A DNA stretch of 64,000 nucleotides from Protaetiibacter intestinalis (GCF_003627075.1 NZ_CP032630.1:1364001-1428000); one strand, 5' to 3'; positions 27,390 to 35,964 are shown, counted from the stretch's first letter. The notes: generated by a model not told the origin, from the letters alone. A program made the numbers and translations.

Positions 27390-27406
27390 CCCCTCATCCT
27401 GCCCGC

Positions 27407-27412
27407 TACCCT
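27407..27412 (+). promoter_or_regulatory. -10 box TACCCT of the SGNH hydrolase gene (leaderless)
   Basis: TACCCT ends 6 nt before the ATG at 27419, within the 29-bp gap between divergent starts. Confidence 0.55.
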
Positions 27413-27418
27413 GACGGC

Positions 27419-28030
27419 ATGACCGCACCGCTGCTGTTCATCGGCGACTCCATCACGGATGCCGGCCGCCGCGACGACCCGGACGGCCTCGGCTCCGGCT
27501 ACGTGCGGCTCGTCGCCGCCTCGCTCGCCGCCCGCGGCGACCGGCGCACCGTGCTCAACCGCGGCATCGGCGGCGACCGCATCGGCGACCTCCGCGACCG
27601 GTGGGAGGCGGACGTGCTCGCCCACGCCCCCGGCACCCTCTCGGTGTACGTCGGCATCAACGACACCTGGCGGCGCTTCGACAGCGGGCTCGTCACGACG
27701 ACCGCCGACTTCGAGTCCGCCTACCGCGGCCTGCTCGAGGAGGCACGCGTCGCCTCCGCCCCGCGCCTCGTCCTCGTCGAGCCGTTCCTCACCCCCGTGA
27801 CGCCCGAGCAGGAGGGGTGGCTCGACGACCTCGCCGGCAAGCGGGAGGCGGTGGCGACCCTCGCGAGCGAGTTCGGGGCCGCCTTCGTGCCGCTGCACCG
27901 CATCCTCACCGTCGCCGCGCTGCACCACGGCCCCGCCGCGATCGCCGCCGACGGCGTGCACCCCACCCCGCTCGGCGCCGAGCTCATCGCGGAGGCCTGG
28001 GAGGCGGCGGAGGGCGCGCTCTCGTCCTAG
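27419..28030 (+). CDS. SGNH/GDSL hydrolase
   Basis: Esterase of 203 residues with all SGNH blocks: FIGDSITDAGRR (Ser), GIGGDRIGDL (Gly), VGINDTW (Asn) and DGVHPTPLGA (Asp-x-x-His). No signal peptide, so it is cytoplasmic. Probably deacetylates carbohydrate or other small esters and pairs functionally with the divergent alpha/beta-hydrolase. The ATG at 27419 is fixed by the family N-terminus; the open frame upstream overlaps the hydrolase gene. Confidence 0.88.
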   Translation: MTAPLLFIGDSITDAGRRDDPDGLGSGYVRLVAASLAARGDRRTVLNRGIGGDRIGDLRDRWEADVLAHAPGTLSVYVGINDTWRRFDSGLVTTTADFESAYRGLLEEARVASAPRLVLVEPFLTPVTPEQEGWLDDLAGKREAVATLASEFGAAFVPLHRILTVAALHHGPAAIAADGVHPTPLGAELIAEAWEAAEGALSS

Positions 28031-28154
28031 CGCACGCGCGCTTCGCGAAGCCCCGAGCCGTCTGTCGAGCGCAGCGGGTGGGCGGATGGTGTCCGCGACG
28101 CCGGCATCGGGTCTGGCGGGAGCGTGCCGACGCGCAGCGTGGCAGCATGGGGGC

Positions 28155-29045
28155 ATGCTCGACATCGCGCTGCAACCCGTCACCGTCGGCACCTCGGGCC
28201 TCGGCAAGCGGCCCGGGGCGGATGCGGGGCTCGCGCGGGCGATCCTCAGCTCGCGCTTCCACCAGGCCGACACCTCCAACAACTACGCCGACGGCGAGAG
28301 CGAGCGGCTGCTGGGCGAGGCGATCCGCGAGCTCGGCGGGCTGCCCGAGGATCGCGTGGTGTTCTCGAAGGGCGACCAGGACCCGGTGACGGGCGCCTTC
28401 ACGGGCGAGCGGATGAAGCGCTCCTTCGAGGAGTCGACCGGCCGGCTGGGCCTCGAGACGCTGCCGCTCTACCAGCTGCACGACCCGTACACGATCTCGG
28501 TCGCGCAGGCGATGGCGCCGGGCGGTCCCGTCGACGTGCTCGTCCGGCTGCGCGAGCAGGGCCGGATCGGGGCGATCGGCATCGCGGCGGGCACCCGCGA
28601 GCTCGTCGAGGAGTACGTGAAGACCGACGCGTTCGACGTCGTGCTCACCCACAACCGCTACACGGTGGTCGACCGCTCCGCCGAGCGCATCATCGAGCTC
28701 GCGACCGAGCGCGGCATGACGGTGTTCAACGCCGCCCCGTTCGGCGCCGGCATCCTCGCGGGCGACAACTTCCGCGGCGCCACCTACGGTTACTCCGAGC
28801 CGAGCCCCGAGTTCCTCGCGCACGTCGCCGCGTTCCGCGCGCTGTGCGCCGAGTGGGGCGTCGAGCCGGCGACCGCGGCGCTGCACTTCTCGCTGCGCGA
28901 GCCCCGCATCCACACGACCGTCGTCGGGGTGAACTCGGTCGAGCGGCTGCACGAACTGCAGGGCCACGTGGATGCCGTGGTCGACGTCGAGTTCTGGGCC
29001 GCCCTCGAGGCGCTCGGCACCCCGCCCGCACCGCCCACCGACTGA
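28155..29045 (+). CDS. Aldo/keto reductase, L-fucose/aldose dehydrogenase-like
   Basis: AKR-fold protein of 296 residues. Asp and Tyr of the tetrad are in FHQADTSNNYADGESE, Lys in VVFSKGDQD and His in YQLHDPY. The C-terminal VVGVNSVERLHELQ is a cofactor-contact region. The pattern is closest to D-threo-aldose/fucose dehydrogenase-type members. The ATG at 28155 lies after CAGCATGGGGGC and gives the family N-terminus; an upstream in-frame start at 28086 is less likely. The 124 bp before it hold only a small GCTTCGCGAAGC palindrome at 28040-28051. Confidence 0.82.
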   Translation: MLDIALQPVTVGTSGLGKRPGADAGLARAILSSRFHQADTSNNYADGESERLLGEAIRELGGLPEDRVVFSKGDQDPVTGAFTGERMKRSFEESTGRLGLETLPLYQLHDPYTISVAQAMAPGGPVDVLVRLREQGRIGAIGIAAGTRELVEEYVKTDAFDVVLTHNRYTVVDRSAERIIELATERGMTVFNAAPFGAGILAGDNFRGATYGYSEPSPEFLAHVAAFRALCAEWGVEPATAALHFSLREPRIHTTVVGVNSVERLHELQGHVDAVVDVEFWAALEALGTPPAPPTD

Positions 29046-29061
29046 GCCCCCTGTCGGGTGC

Positions 29062-30816
29062 TCAGCGCGGGGTGCGCGGGAGCACCATCCGGAACTCGGT
29101 GCCGACGCCCTCCTCGCTCGACACGTCCATCCAGCCGCCGTGCGCGGTCACGATCGCCTTCGTGATGTTGAGGCCGAGGCCCACGCCCGGCACCGCGTTG
29201 CGGGTCGCGGTGGTGGCGCGGAAGAAGCGGGTGAACAACCGGTCGACCTCGTCGGGCGGGATGCCGACCCCGGTGTCGCGCACGGTCACCGTGACCTCGT
29301 CGGCGCTCGCGCTCAGCCCGACCGTCACGGTGCCGCCGCGCGGGGTGAACTTGACCGCGTTGGAGACGAGGTTGTCGACCGCCTGACCCATGCGCACGGG
29401 GTCGGCGAGCAGCAGCACCGGCTCGTCCGGCAGCTGGGCGACGAGCGAGATGCCGGCCGCGTCGCTCGTGGGTGCGGCTGTCTCGACCGCCCCCGCCACG
29501 ACCGGCACGAGGTCGATCTCGCGCGCGTCGAGCGGGAACTGCCCCGACTCGACCTGCGCCGTGAACAGCAGGTCGCCGACGAGGGTCAGCAGTCGCCGGG
29601 CGTTGCGCTCCGCCACCCCGAGGAACTGCAGCTGCTCCTCGCCGAGCGGATGCTGCGGGTCGTCGCGCAGCAGCTCCAGGTAGCCGAGGATCGAGCTGAG
29701 GGGCGTGCGCAGCTCGTGCGAGATCATGCCGACGAACTCGTCCTTCATACGGGCGACCTCGATGGCGCGCGTCTCGTCGACCGCGATGAGCAGGTAGCCG
29801 ACCGGGTTCCCGTCGCCGTCGCGACGCGTGGTGACGGTGAGCCGAACCGGCACGGTGGTGCCCGACTGCCGCAGCAGCTCGAGCTCGCGCTCGACCGCCT
29901 CCCCGCGGTCGGCGAGCGAGAAGAGGGCCCGCAGCCCGCGGGGCAGGGGGTCGTCGGGCGCCGTCTCGGGGGCTCCCGCGTCGAGCTCGTCGAGCTCCTC
30001 GAAGGGGAAGAACTCCTCGATGCGGGCCGCGTACTCGGTGTCGATGTCCTCCGGGCCGAGCAGTCCGGTGGCGCCGGGGTTCCAGGCGACGATGAGCCCG
30101 GTGTGGTCGGTGCCGATCACCGCCTGCGCGGTGGTGGCGTTCCACACGCTGCGGAACATCTCGAGCAGCTCCCGGTAGCGCTGCTCGCTCTCCTGCAGCT
30201 GGGCCAGCACGACGAGGTTCTGTTCGAGGGCGCCGGCGCGCTCGGCCGCGAGCCGCTCCGCCTCGGCGGTGCGCACCCGCCCGACGCGGGAGAGTTCGTT
30301 CACGACCGCGGCCACGACGGAGAAGATCGCGGGCGAGATGATCACGCGCAGCCATTGGCTGGTGTTCGCGGGCGGATCGGCGAGGTACGGCATGAGCAGT
30401 GCGAACGACGACAGCCACGCCACGAGCAGCACGTGACGGAAACCGGGGGCGGCGGCGAGCCACACGATCGGCAGCAGGATGAGGCCCGCGAAGAGCGAAC
30501 CCGCCCCGCCGGTGCCGGCGCGGAAGAGGCCCAGCCCGATGATGTCGATCGTCGGCACGATCAGCACGACCCAGTCGTCGGGTTGGCGCCGCTGCAGCGT
30601 GAAGACGCCCGCGAGCGCGGTCGCCGCGACGACGACGCCGATGCCGGCCATCGCGGTGCCGAACGGGGCGAACTCCAGGTCGGGCCAGGCGAAGGTCAGC
30701 ACGATCGCGATCAGCAGCGCGACCGCGGTGGGGGTCTGCTTGAGCAGCGGATGCGGGTCGTCGACGAGCGCGTACCAGCGCTCCCAGCCGCGCACGGGTC
30801 CGCCGCGTCCGCTCAT
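29062..30816 (-). CDS. Membrane PAS histidine kinase
   Basis: Sensor kinase of 584 residues, last gene of a seven-gene operon. Order: six or seven hydrophobic segments (about residues 30-185), a linker coiled coil, a PAS domain (about 215-345, AVIGTDHTGLIVAWNPGAT), the HisKA box GMISHELRTPLSSILGY with phospho-His, and an ATPase domain with DNLVSNAVKFT, DTGVGIPPDEV and GVGLGLNI. Full kinase function is expected. Its ATG overlaps the stop of the single-domain receiver gene. The operon encodes two receivers and no DNA-binding output, so the signal probably acts on enzyme activity rather than transcription; that is inference. Confidence 0.9.
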   Translation of the reverse strand: MSGRGGPVRGWERWYALVDDPHPLLKQTPTAVALLIAIVLTFAWPDLEFAPFGTAMAGIGVVVAATALAGVFTLQRRQPDDWVVLIVPTIDIIGLGLFRAGTGGAGSLFAGLILLPIVWLAAAPGFRHVLLVAWLSSFALLMPYLADPPANTSQWLRVIISPAIFSVVAAVVNELSRVGRVRTAEAERLAAERAGALEQNLVVLAQLQESEQRYRELLEMFRSVWNATTAQAVIGTDHTGLIVAWNPGATGLLGPEDIDTEYAARIEEFFPFEELDELDAGAPETAPDDPLPRGLRALFSLADRGEAVERELELLRQSGTTVPVRLTVTTRRDGDGNPVGYLLIAVDETRAIEVARMKDEFVGMISHELRTPLSSILGYLELLRDDPQHPLGEEQLQFLGVAERNARRLLTLVGDLLFTAQVESGQFPLDAREIDLVPVVAGAVETAAPTSDAAGISLVAQLPDEPVLLLADPVRMGQAVDNLVSNAVKFTPRGGTVTVGLSASADEVTVTVRDTGVGIPPDEVDRLFTRFFRATTATRNAVPGVGLGLNITKAIVTAHGGWMDVSSEEGVGTEFRMVLPRTPR

Positions 30817-31163
30817 GCGCGCCGCGCCTGCTCCGCGACGCGGGCGAGCTGGGCGCCCGTGAACGGCTTCGGCAGCACGGCGTCCGCCTCCGGGTACCGG
30901 GAGGCGTCGAGCACCGAGGTGATGGCGAGCAGGCACCCCGGGTGGCTCTCGCGCAGGCGCCCCGCGAGCTCCTCGCCCGAGATGCCGGGCAGCACGAGGT
31001 CGATGACGGCGAGCGCCGGGTCGAGCCCGTCGAGCAGTTCGAGGGCGCGTTCGGCGCTCGAGGCGGTCACGACACGGCAGCCGGCGCGCTCGAGGTAGCG
31101 CCGCAGCAGCTCCGCCTGGTCGTCGCTGTCGTCGACGACGAGGGCGAGCAGTCCGTCGCTCAT
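30813..31163 (-). CDS. Single-domain response regulator
   Basis: Stand-alone receiver of 116 residues with complete chemistry: Asp11-Asp12, phospho-acceptor Asp55 in VIDLVLPG, Thr82/Ser83 and Lys99 in LPKPF. There is no output domain. The ATG at 31163 is preferred to one 24 bp upstream because GGGAGGCG lies 8 nt before it and it overlaps the stop of the small membrane protein. It is probably a phosphate relay or sink between the kinase and the receiver fused to the deacetylase. Confidence 0.87.
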   Translation of the reverse strand: MSDGLLALVVDDSDDQAELLRRYLERAGCRVVTASSAERALELLDGLDPALAVIDLVLPGISGEELAGRLRESHPGCLLAITSVLDASRYPEADAVLPKPFTGAQLARVAEQARRA

Positions 31164-31321
31164 ACGAAGAACGCCTCCCGTACCCACACGACGGCGGCCA
31201 CGATGGCGAGCGCGAGCAGCGCCTGGGGTACGAGCACGAACTCCCGGCGGGCGTCGCGGCGCAGTTCGCGGCGCAGTTCGCGGCGCGTCTCCTCCGTCTC
31301 GACGCGAGTGGGTCCACTCAT
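31160..31321 (-). CDS. Small single-span membrane protein of the deacetylase/glycosyltransferase operon
   Basis: A 53-residue protein inferred from both junctions: its ATG overlaps the glycosyltransferase stop and its TGA overlaps the receiver start, each as ATGA. The first 27 residues are highly charged, with repeated RREL and RRDARREF units encoded by a short DNA repeat. Residues 29-47 (VLVPQALLALAIVAAVVWV) form one transmembrane helix. I do not recognise a family. It could be an accessory subunit of the glycosyltransferase, like the small partner proteins of bacterial polysaccharide synthases. Confidence 0.7.
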   Translation of the reverse strand: MSGPTRVETEETRRELRRELRRDARREFVLVPQALLALAIVAAVVWVREAFFV

Positions 31322-32814
31322 CCCAGCACCCTTCCGACCTTCTCGGTCTTGATCCAGCTGGCGTCGGCCCGGCGCCACTCCTTGATGTACGAGTCCACGG
31401 TGATCGCGCACAGCATCGGGCCGTAGCCGACGAGGTAGATCAGCAGCGGCGAGAGCCACCTTCCCACGCGTGTGGCCTCGACGGCGCGCGCCGCCCACGC
31501 GGCGAGCATGGCGGCCGAGATCCACACGTACACGAACAGGGTGAGCGCGTACTCGCCCCACGGCAGCAGCTTCAGCCCGAACAGGCTCGGCAGCCACACC
31601 TCGATGAGCCCGGGGAAGAGCGCCGCGATCATGACGACGAACGACACGAGCCCGGGGAACAGGAACGCCTCCCGCCAGGCGTGCCGCCCGATCCGCGGGT
31701 CGAGCTGGATGCCGACGAGCATCGAGAACAGGAAGCACACGGATGCGGTGACCCAGAGGGCGCGGAACACGAGCTCGGCGAGCTCGCTCTGCAGCAGCAG
31801 CAGGCCGACGAGGCCGAGCGACGACAGCACCATCGCGAACGGCAGCAGGAAGATGCTGAACCAGCTCAGCCCGAACGCGATGTTGCCGAGGTGGTGGCCG
31901 CGGTGCGGGCGGAACCACACCTTGCGGTAGATCCACGACACCTGCACGTTGCCGCGCGCCCAGCGCAGGCGCTGCTTCCACAGCGCGTCGATGGTGCGCG
32001 GCTCCTCGGCGAGCACGACCGCGCGCGGCTCGAACACCATCCGCCGCCCGTGCAGCTGCGACTCGAAGGTGGCGACGGTGTCCTCGGCGAGGGTGCCGGT
32101 GGGGATGCGGCCGCCGATGGCTTCGAGGTTGGCGCGCGAGTGCAGCTGGGCGCCGCCCGCGAGGCAGGCCTGCGCGCCGAGCACGTTCTGCGCGCGGCGG
32201 GCGGCGAGCTGGGAGAGCACGTACTCGATCGCGATGAAGCGGGTCATGTAGTTGCGGTCGCGGCTGCCCTCGGCGATGTAGGCGGAGACCGCGCCCACCT
32301 TGTCGTCGGCGAGGTGGCGGGTCATCTTCTGCAGCGACTCGGGGGTGAAGATGACGTCGGCGTCGGTGATGAGCACGGCCTCGGCCCAGTCGTCGCCGAG
32401 GATGATCCGGAGTCCGTGGTTGAGGGTGTGCGCCTTGCCCTGGCCGCCCTGCTCGCGCCGCAGGTGCACGACGCGGCCGGGGTGCTCGCCGACGAGGCCT
32501 GCCATCACCTCGGGGGTGTGGTCGGTGGAGGCGTCGTCGACCACGTACACGCGCAGGCGCTCCTCCGGGTAGCTCAGCTGCAGCATCCGCTCGACGGTCG
32601 CCCCGATGACGAGCGCCTCGTTCCAGGCGGGGATGACGACGGCGACGCGGGGGAAGTACGCGTCGGCACGGCGGTAGTGGTTGACGACGCTGTGCAGCGG
32701 CACCATGAGGAAGTGGAAGGCGGCGGTCAGCACGGGCACCGCGCCGGTGGCGACGAACACGATGAGCACGACGACGAGGACGTCGTACAGCACGTCCCAG
32801 ACGGCGTCCATCAT
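31318..32814 (-). CDS. Processive family-2 glycosyltransferase (PgaC/BcsA-like)
   Basis: Membrane glycosyltransferase of 498 residues. Two N-terminal hydrophobic segments precede a GT-A domain with VIPAWNEA, VVDDASTD, the metal-binding ITDADV, the GTLAEDT (TED-like) motif and QRLRWARG (the QxxRW motif of processive synthases). Four or five C-terminal membrane helices follow. This is the plan of PNAG, cellulose and hyaluronan synthases, so it probably builds and exports a beta-linked polysaccharide. Its ATG overlaps the PHP gene stop. A deacetylase in the same operon points to an N-acetylated sugar. Confidence 0.88.
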   Translation of the reverse strand: MMDAVWDVLYDVLVVVLIVFVATGAVPVLTAAFHFLMVPLHSVVNHYRRADAYFPRVAVVIPAWNEALVIGATVERMLQLSYPEERLRVYVVDDASTDHTPEVMAGLVGEHPGRVVHLRREQGGQGKAHTLNHGLRIILGDDWAEAVLITDADVIFTPESLQKMTRHLADDKVGAVSAYIAEGSRDRNYMTRFIAIEYVLSQLAARRAQNVLGAQACLAGGAQLHSRANLEAIGGRIPTGTLAEDTVATFESQLHGRRMVFEPRAVVLAEEPRTIDALWKQRLRWARGNVQVSWIYRKVWFRPHRGHHLGNIAFGLSWFSIFLLPFAMVLSSLGLVGLLLLQSELAELVFRALWVTASVCFLFSMLVGIQLDPRIGRHAWREAFLFPGLVSFVVMIAALFPGLIEVWLPSLFGLKLLPWGEYALTLFVYVWISAAMLAAWAARAVEATRVGRWLSPLLIYLVGYGPMLCAITVDSYIKEWRRADASWIKTEKVGRVLG

Positions 32815-33527
32815 CCGCCTCCGCGTGCCGCGTCGAGCAGGGCGCCGACGCGTTCGTAGCGGCCGACGTCGGAGGCGACGTGACTGTCGGTGGATGCCAC
32901 GAGCCGCACCCCGGCGTCGCGTGCGGCGGCGAGGGCGGCTGGGCCGGGGCAGGCCCACTTCTCGTTCACCTCGACGAGGGTGTCGGTGGCGGCCGCGGTG
33001 TGCGCCCACGCGTTCAGCCGGTCGCGCCCGAGCTGGGCCTCGTCGAGCCCCACCTTGGGCAGGATCGAGAAGCAGTGGGCGAGCTGGTTGCCGGGATGCC
33101 GCTGCATCGCCCCGACGAGCCCGCCGATCAGCAGGTCGAGCGCCGAGTCGACGCTGAGCCCCGCGGCGAGCCGCTCGATCGTGACGCCGGGCGACCACGG
33201 GCCGTCGGGGCCGGGGAACTGGTGGTCGGCGATGAGGATGCGGTCGACGCCGGCGAGGTCGGCCGGCACGTCGAGGGCGCCCCGCGCATCGAGGATCTTC
33301 GCCTCCACCCCGGTGTGCACCGTGAGGCCGTCGGGGATCTCGAGTGCGGCGACGGCGGCGAGGAACTCGGGCACCCAGGTGGTGGACTCGCGCACGTGGT
33401 CGACGAGCCGCAGCTCGGTGAGCCCCGCGGCGTGCGCGGCCGCCACGTTCTCGGCGAGGGTGGAGACCGCGTCGTCGGAGAAGGTCGAATGCACGTGGTG
33501 GTCGCCGCGCAGTTCGGGGTGGGTCAT
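32811..33527 (-). CDS. PHP-domain phosphoesterase
   Basis: Metal-dependent phosphoesterase-type protein of 238 residues. The PHP ligands are visible in order: DHHVHS (His-x-His), VDHVRE, Glu in HTGVEAKIL, IADHQFPG, LAHCFS and STDSHVASD near the C-terminus. The set is complete, so catalysis is likely; histidinol-phosphatase-type enzymes are the closest plan. The substrate is unknown. It overlaps the ATP-grasp gene (upstream) and the glycosyltransferase gene (downstream) by 4 bp each. Confidence 0.85.
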   Translation of the reverse strand: MTHPELRGDHHVHSTFSDDAVSTLAENVAAAHAAGLTELRLVDHVRESTTWVPEFLAAVAALEIPDGLTVHTGVEAKILDARGALDVPADLAGVDRILIADHQFPGPDGPWSPGVTIERLAAGLSVDSALDLLIGGLVGAMQRHPGNQLAHCFSILPKVGLDEAQLGRDRLNAWAHTAAATDTLVEVNEKWACPGPAALAAARDAGVRLVASTDSHVASDVGRYERVGALLDAARGGG

Positions 33528-34513
33528 GGCGTCTCGTCCTGGTGGCCGGCGTGCTCGGAGACGAGCAGTTCGGCCGGGTCGAGGATGACGTCCTCGAGGA
33601 AGCGCACGGTGGCGAGTTCGCGGAAGTCGAGCCTCTCGGGCAGCGGGCGGCCCGTGAACAGGTCGACGACGAGCGAGGGGATGTCGACGCCCGCGGCGAT
33701 GGTGAGCGGCAGCGCCCCGGGGAAGCGCGGGTTGACCTCGAGCAGCGCGGCGCGGCCCTCGCGGTCGCGGCGCAGCTGCACGTTGGCGACGCCGACGAGG
33801 CCGATCGCGCGCGCCACGGCGGCGGCGGTCTCCTCGAGCTCCGGGTCGATGACGGTGCGTCCCGCGATGGCGACGCCCGAGTCGACGCGCGTGCGGGTGC
33901 GCGGCACCGCGGCGACGACGCGACCGTCGGCATCCGCGATCACGTCGACCGAGTACTCCTCGCCCGGCAGCAGGTCCTGCACGATGAGGTTCTCGTCGAG
34001 CGGCAGGGCCTCGAGCGCGGCCCTGTCGGGCACGACGCGGATGCCGCGGCTGCCCGCGCCGGAGCGGGGCTTCGCGAAGACGGGGAACTCCCAGTCGACG
34101 TCGAGCGCATCCGGACCCGCGAGCACGGTGCGGGGCACGCGCGCGTGCGGGGCGACGCGCTCGGCGAGGGCGAGCTTGTCGAGCGCGGTCGCGAGGGTGT
34201 CGGCGGAGGGTGCGGCGAGCACGGCGGGGGCGAGCTCGTCGCGGCGCTCGGCGAGGGCCTGCAGCTCGACGTCGACGGTCGAGATGACGACGTCGATGCC
34301 GTCGTCGGCGATGAGCGTCTTCAGGCCCGGGATGAACGCCTCCGAGCGGCCGGGCTCGACGAGCCGGCGCTGCCCGGCGGGCACGAGGTAGATGCCGCTC
34401 GCCCAGCCGTCCATGTCGGCCGCGAACACGGTCACGTCGGGTCGCCGCAGCAGCGAGCGGATGACGGCGACGCCGGCGGGGCCGCCCGCGCCCGTCACGA
34501 GCACGCGGGTCAT
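33524..34513 (-). CDS. ATP-grasp ligase (CarB/PylC-like)
   Basis: ATP-grasp enzyme of 329 residues. The N-terminal pre-ATP-grasp Rossmann-like part begins VLVTGAGGPAGVAVIRSL; the glycine loop is FAKPRSGAGSRGI and the metal-binding end is LLEVNPRFPG. Such enzymes join a carboxylate, often an amino acid, to an amine through an acyl phosphate. In this operon the amine could be the sugar nitrogen freed by the deacetylase, but this is inference. Overlaps both neighbours by ATGA. Confidence 0.85.
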   Translation of the reverse strand: MTRVLVTGAGGPAGVAVIRSLLRRPDVTVFAADMDGWASGIYLVPAGQRRLVEPGRSEAFIPGLKTLIADDGIDVVISTVDVELQALAERRDELAPAVLAAPSADTLATALDKLALAERVAPHARVPRTVLAGPDALDVDWEFPVFAKPRSGAGSRGIRVVPDRAALEALPLDENLIVQDLLPGEEYSVDVIADADGRVVAAVPRTRTRVDSGVAIAGRTVIDPELEETAAAVARAIGLVGVANVQLRRDREGRAALLEVNPRFPGALPLTIAAGVDIPSLVVDLFTGRPLPERLDFRELATVRFLEDVILDPAELLVSEHAGHQDETP

Positions 34514-35571
34514 CGGCGCCCCCGGTCGGCGCGATCCCCGGCACGGTCGCGCACCGGGGTCGAGAGGTCGGCGGTCTCGCGCACGATCTCGAGCGGTTCG
34601 ACGCTCTCGCCGCCGCCGAAGCGCGACCAGTACCGGGCGGTCGCGGTGACGAAGTCGGGCGCGAGGTAGGCGCGGTGCTCGGCCTGCGAGCGGAAGCTCG
34701 CGAGCAGCTCGAGCTTGCGCTCGACGAAGCCGTCGATCGACACGAAGCGCGTGGGCCGGAAGTCGACCGTGGAGGAGGGGCTCTGGTAGCAGGCGACCGT
34801 GTCGATCGAGCGGGTGGCGACGATGGTGGCCTCGTGCACGGCGCGGTGGTCCTGGTGGCGGTCGTGGTTGGTGTGCGTGTAAACGATCGTCGGCACCACC
34901 TCGCGCACGACCTCCTCGATGACCCGCACGGTGGGGCCGCCGCCGGGGATCTCGGTGTCGACGAGGTCCTTGAGGAACAGCCGCGCGCCGAGCAGCTCGG
35001 CGGCGGCGAGCGACTCGTGCTGGCGGTCGTCGGCGTCGCCCCCGCGTGCGCCGCGCGACAGGGTGAGGATGGTGATCTCGTCGCCCGCGGCGCGGTGCGC
35101 GGCGAGGATGCCGCCCACGCCGATCTCCACGTCATCCGGATGCGCGCCGACGGCGAGCACGAACTCCTTGGGGGCGGCGTTCTCGCGCCGGGCACGGCCC
35201 TCGTCGGCGAGCCGGGCGACCACCTCGACGAGGCGTGCGGTGTCGAGCGGCTTGGTGAGGAACTCGTCGGCCTGGGCGCGCAGGGCCGAGACGGCGTAGT
35301 CGACGCTCACGTGCGCCGTCATGACGACGACCGGCAGCCACGGCTGCGCCGCGCGGATCGCGTCGAGCAGTTGGAGCCCGCTGAGGCCCGGCATCTCGAT
35401 GTCGGTGACGACGGCGTCGGGCTGGAACGCGGCGATCGCGGCGACCGCCTGCCGACCGTCGGCGGCGAGCTGCACCACGCATCCCGCGCGCCGCTCGAGC
35501 ACCGTCTTCACGAACAGCGCGACATCCGCATCGTCGTCGACGACGAGTACTCTGCGGGTCTCTCCGGCCAT
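34510..35571 (-). CDS. Receiver domain fused to PIG-L deacetylase
   Basis: Unusual two-domain protein of 353 residues, first gene of the operon. Residues 1-125 are a full receiver: Asp12-13-14, phospho-acceptor Asp57 in TDIEMPG, Thr85 and Lys107. Residues 135-320 are a PIG-L/LmbE deacetylase with zinc motif HPDD at 144-147 and the second ligand set HDRHQDHRAVH around 236-246. PIG-L enzymes remove N-acetyl groups from GlcNAc-type substrates (MshB, GlcNAc-PI). A phosphorylation-controlled deacetylase is implied. ATG at 35571 follows AGGGG; the frame is continuous across the domain junction, so this is not an assembly artefact of two genes. Confidence 0.88.
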   Translation of the reverse strand: MAGETRRVLVVDDDADVALFVKTVLERRAGCVVQLAADGRQAVAAIAAFQPDAVVTDIEMPGLSGLQLLDAIRAAQPWLPVVVMTAHVSVDYAVSALRAQADEFLTKPLDTARLVEVVARLADEGRARRENAAPKEFVLAVGAHPDDVEIGVGGILAAHRAAGDEITILTLSRGARGGDADDRQHESLAAAELLGARLFLKDLVDTEIPGGGPTVRVIEEVVREVVPTIVYTHTNHDRHQDHRAVHEATIVATRSIDTVACYQSPSSTVDFRPTRFVSIDGFVERKLELLASFRSQAEHRAYLAPDFVTATARYWSRFGGGESVEPLEIVRETADLSTPVRDRAGDRADRGRR

Positions 35572-35589
35572 CTCGCACCCCTGCTCGAA

Positions 35590-35595
35590 AGCCTA
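35590..35595 (-). promoter_or_regulatory. Candidate -10 box TAGGCT of the seven-gene operon
   Basis: On the minus strand TAGGCT ends 18 nt before the ATG at 35571, leaving a short leader with AGGGG. No clear -35. Confidence 0.4.
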
Positions 35596-35700
35596 TTCCT
35601 CCCCGCCGGGACGGCCGCTATGCCGCACCTATGCGGCGGCCGTGCGGGGCTGCCGCGCGCCCTCCCGCCGCCCGAGTGCCGCGCGAAGCCGCCACCACCC

Positions 35701-35846
35701 CCGCTGGTCGAGTGCCGCGCGAAGCGCGGTGTATCGAGACCCACGACGGACGCCCCTCGACGGGGCGCCCGTCGTCCGTGAGGCCCCACCGGTCCACGTC
35801 TGCACGGGTTTCGATACGCCCGCTGCGCGGGCTACTCAACCCGCGG
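35701..35846. mobile_element. Palindromic repeat element E, copy 1
   Basis: 146 bp. Left end CCGCTGGTCGAGT, inner palindrome CCGCGCGAAGCGCGG, then TATCGAGACC; right end mirrors it: GGTTTCGATA, CCCGCTGCGCGGG, ACTCAACC. Between them is a strong stem-loop (ACGACGG…CGCCCCTCGACGGGGCG…CCGTCGT) and a conserved stretch CACCGGTCCACGTCTGCACG. No coding capacity. Resembles a non-autonomous REP/MITE-like element. Confidence 0.8.
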
Positions 35847-35964
35847 GGAGGGGTGCTGCGCGGCCGACTCAACCGGCGGGGAGACGGCGCGGCGCGGGCC
35901 GCGCAACCCACGGGAGGGGTGCGGCGCGGGCTGCGCAACCGGCGCGAGGCTGCCGCCACCACCC

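Noticed and set aside
28790..30463. 557-codon minus-strand frame within the PAS kinase region
   Set aside because: Different frame from the kinase; low-complexity Arg/Ala composition and no motifs.
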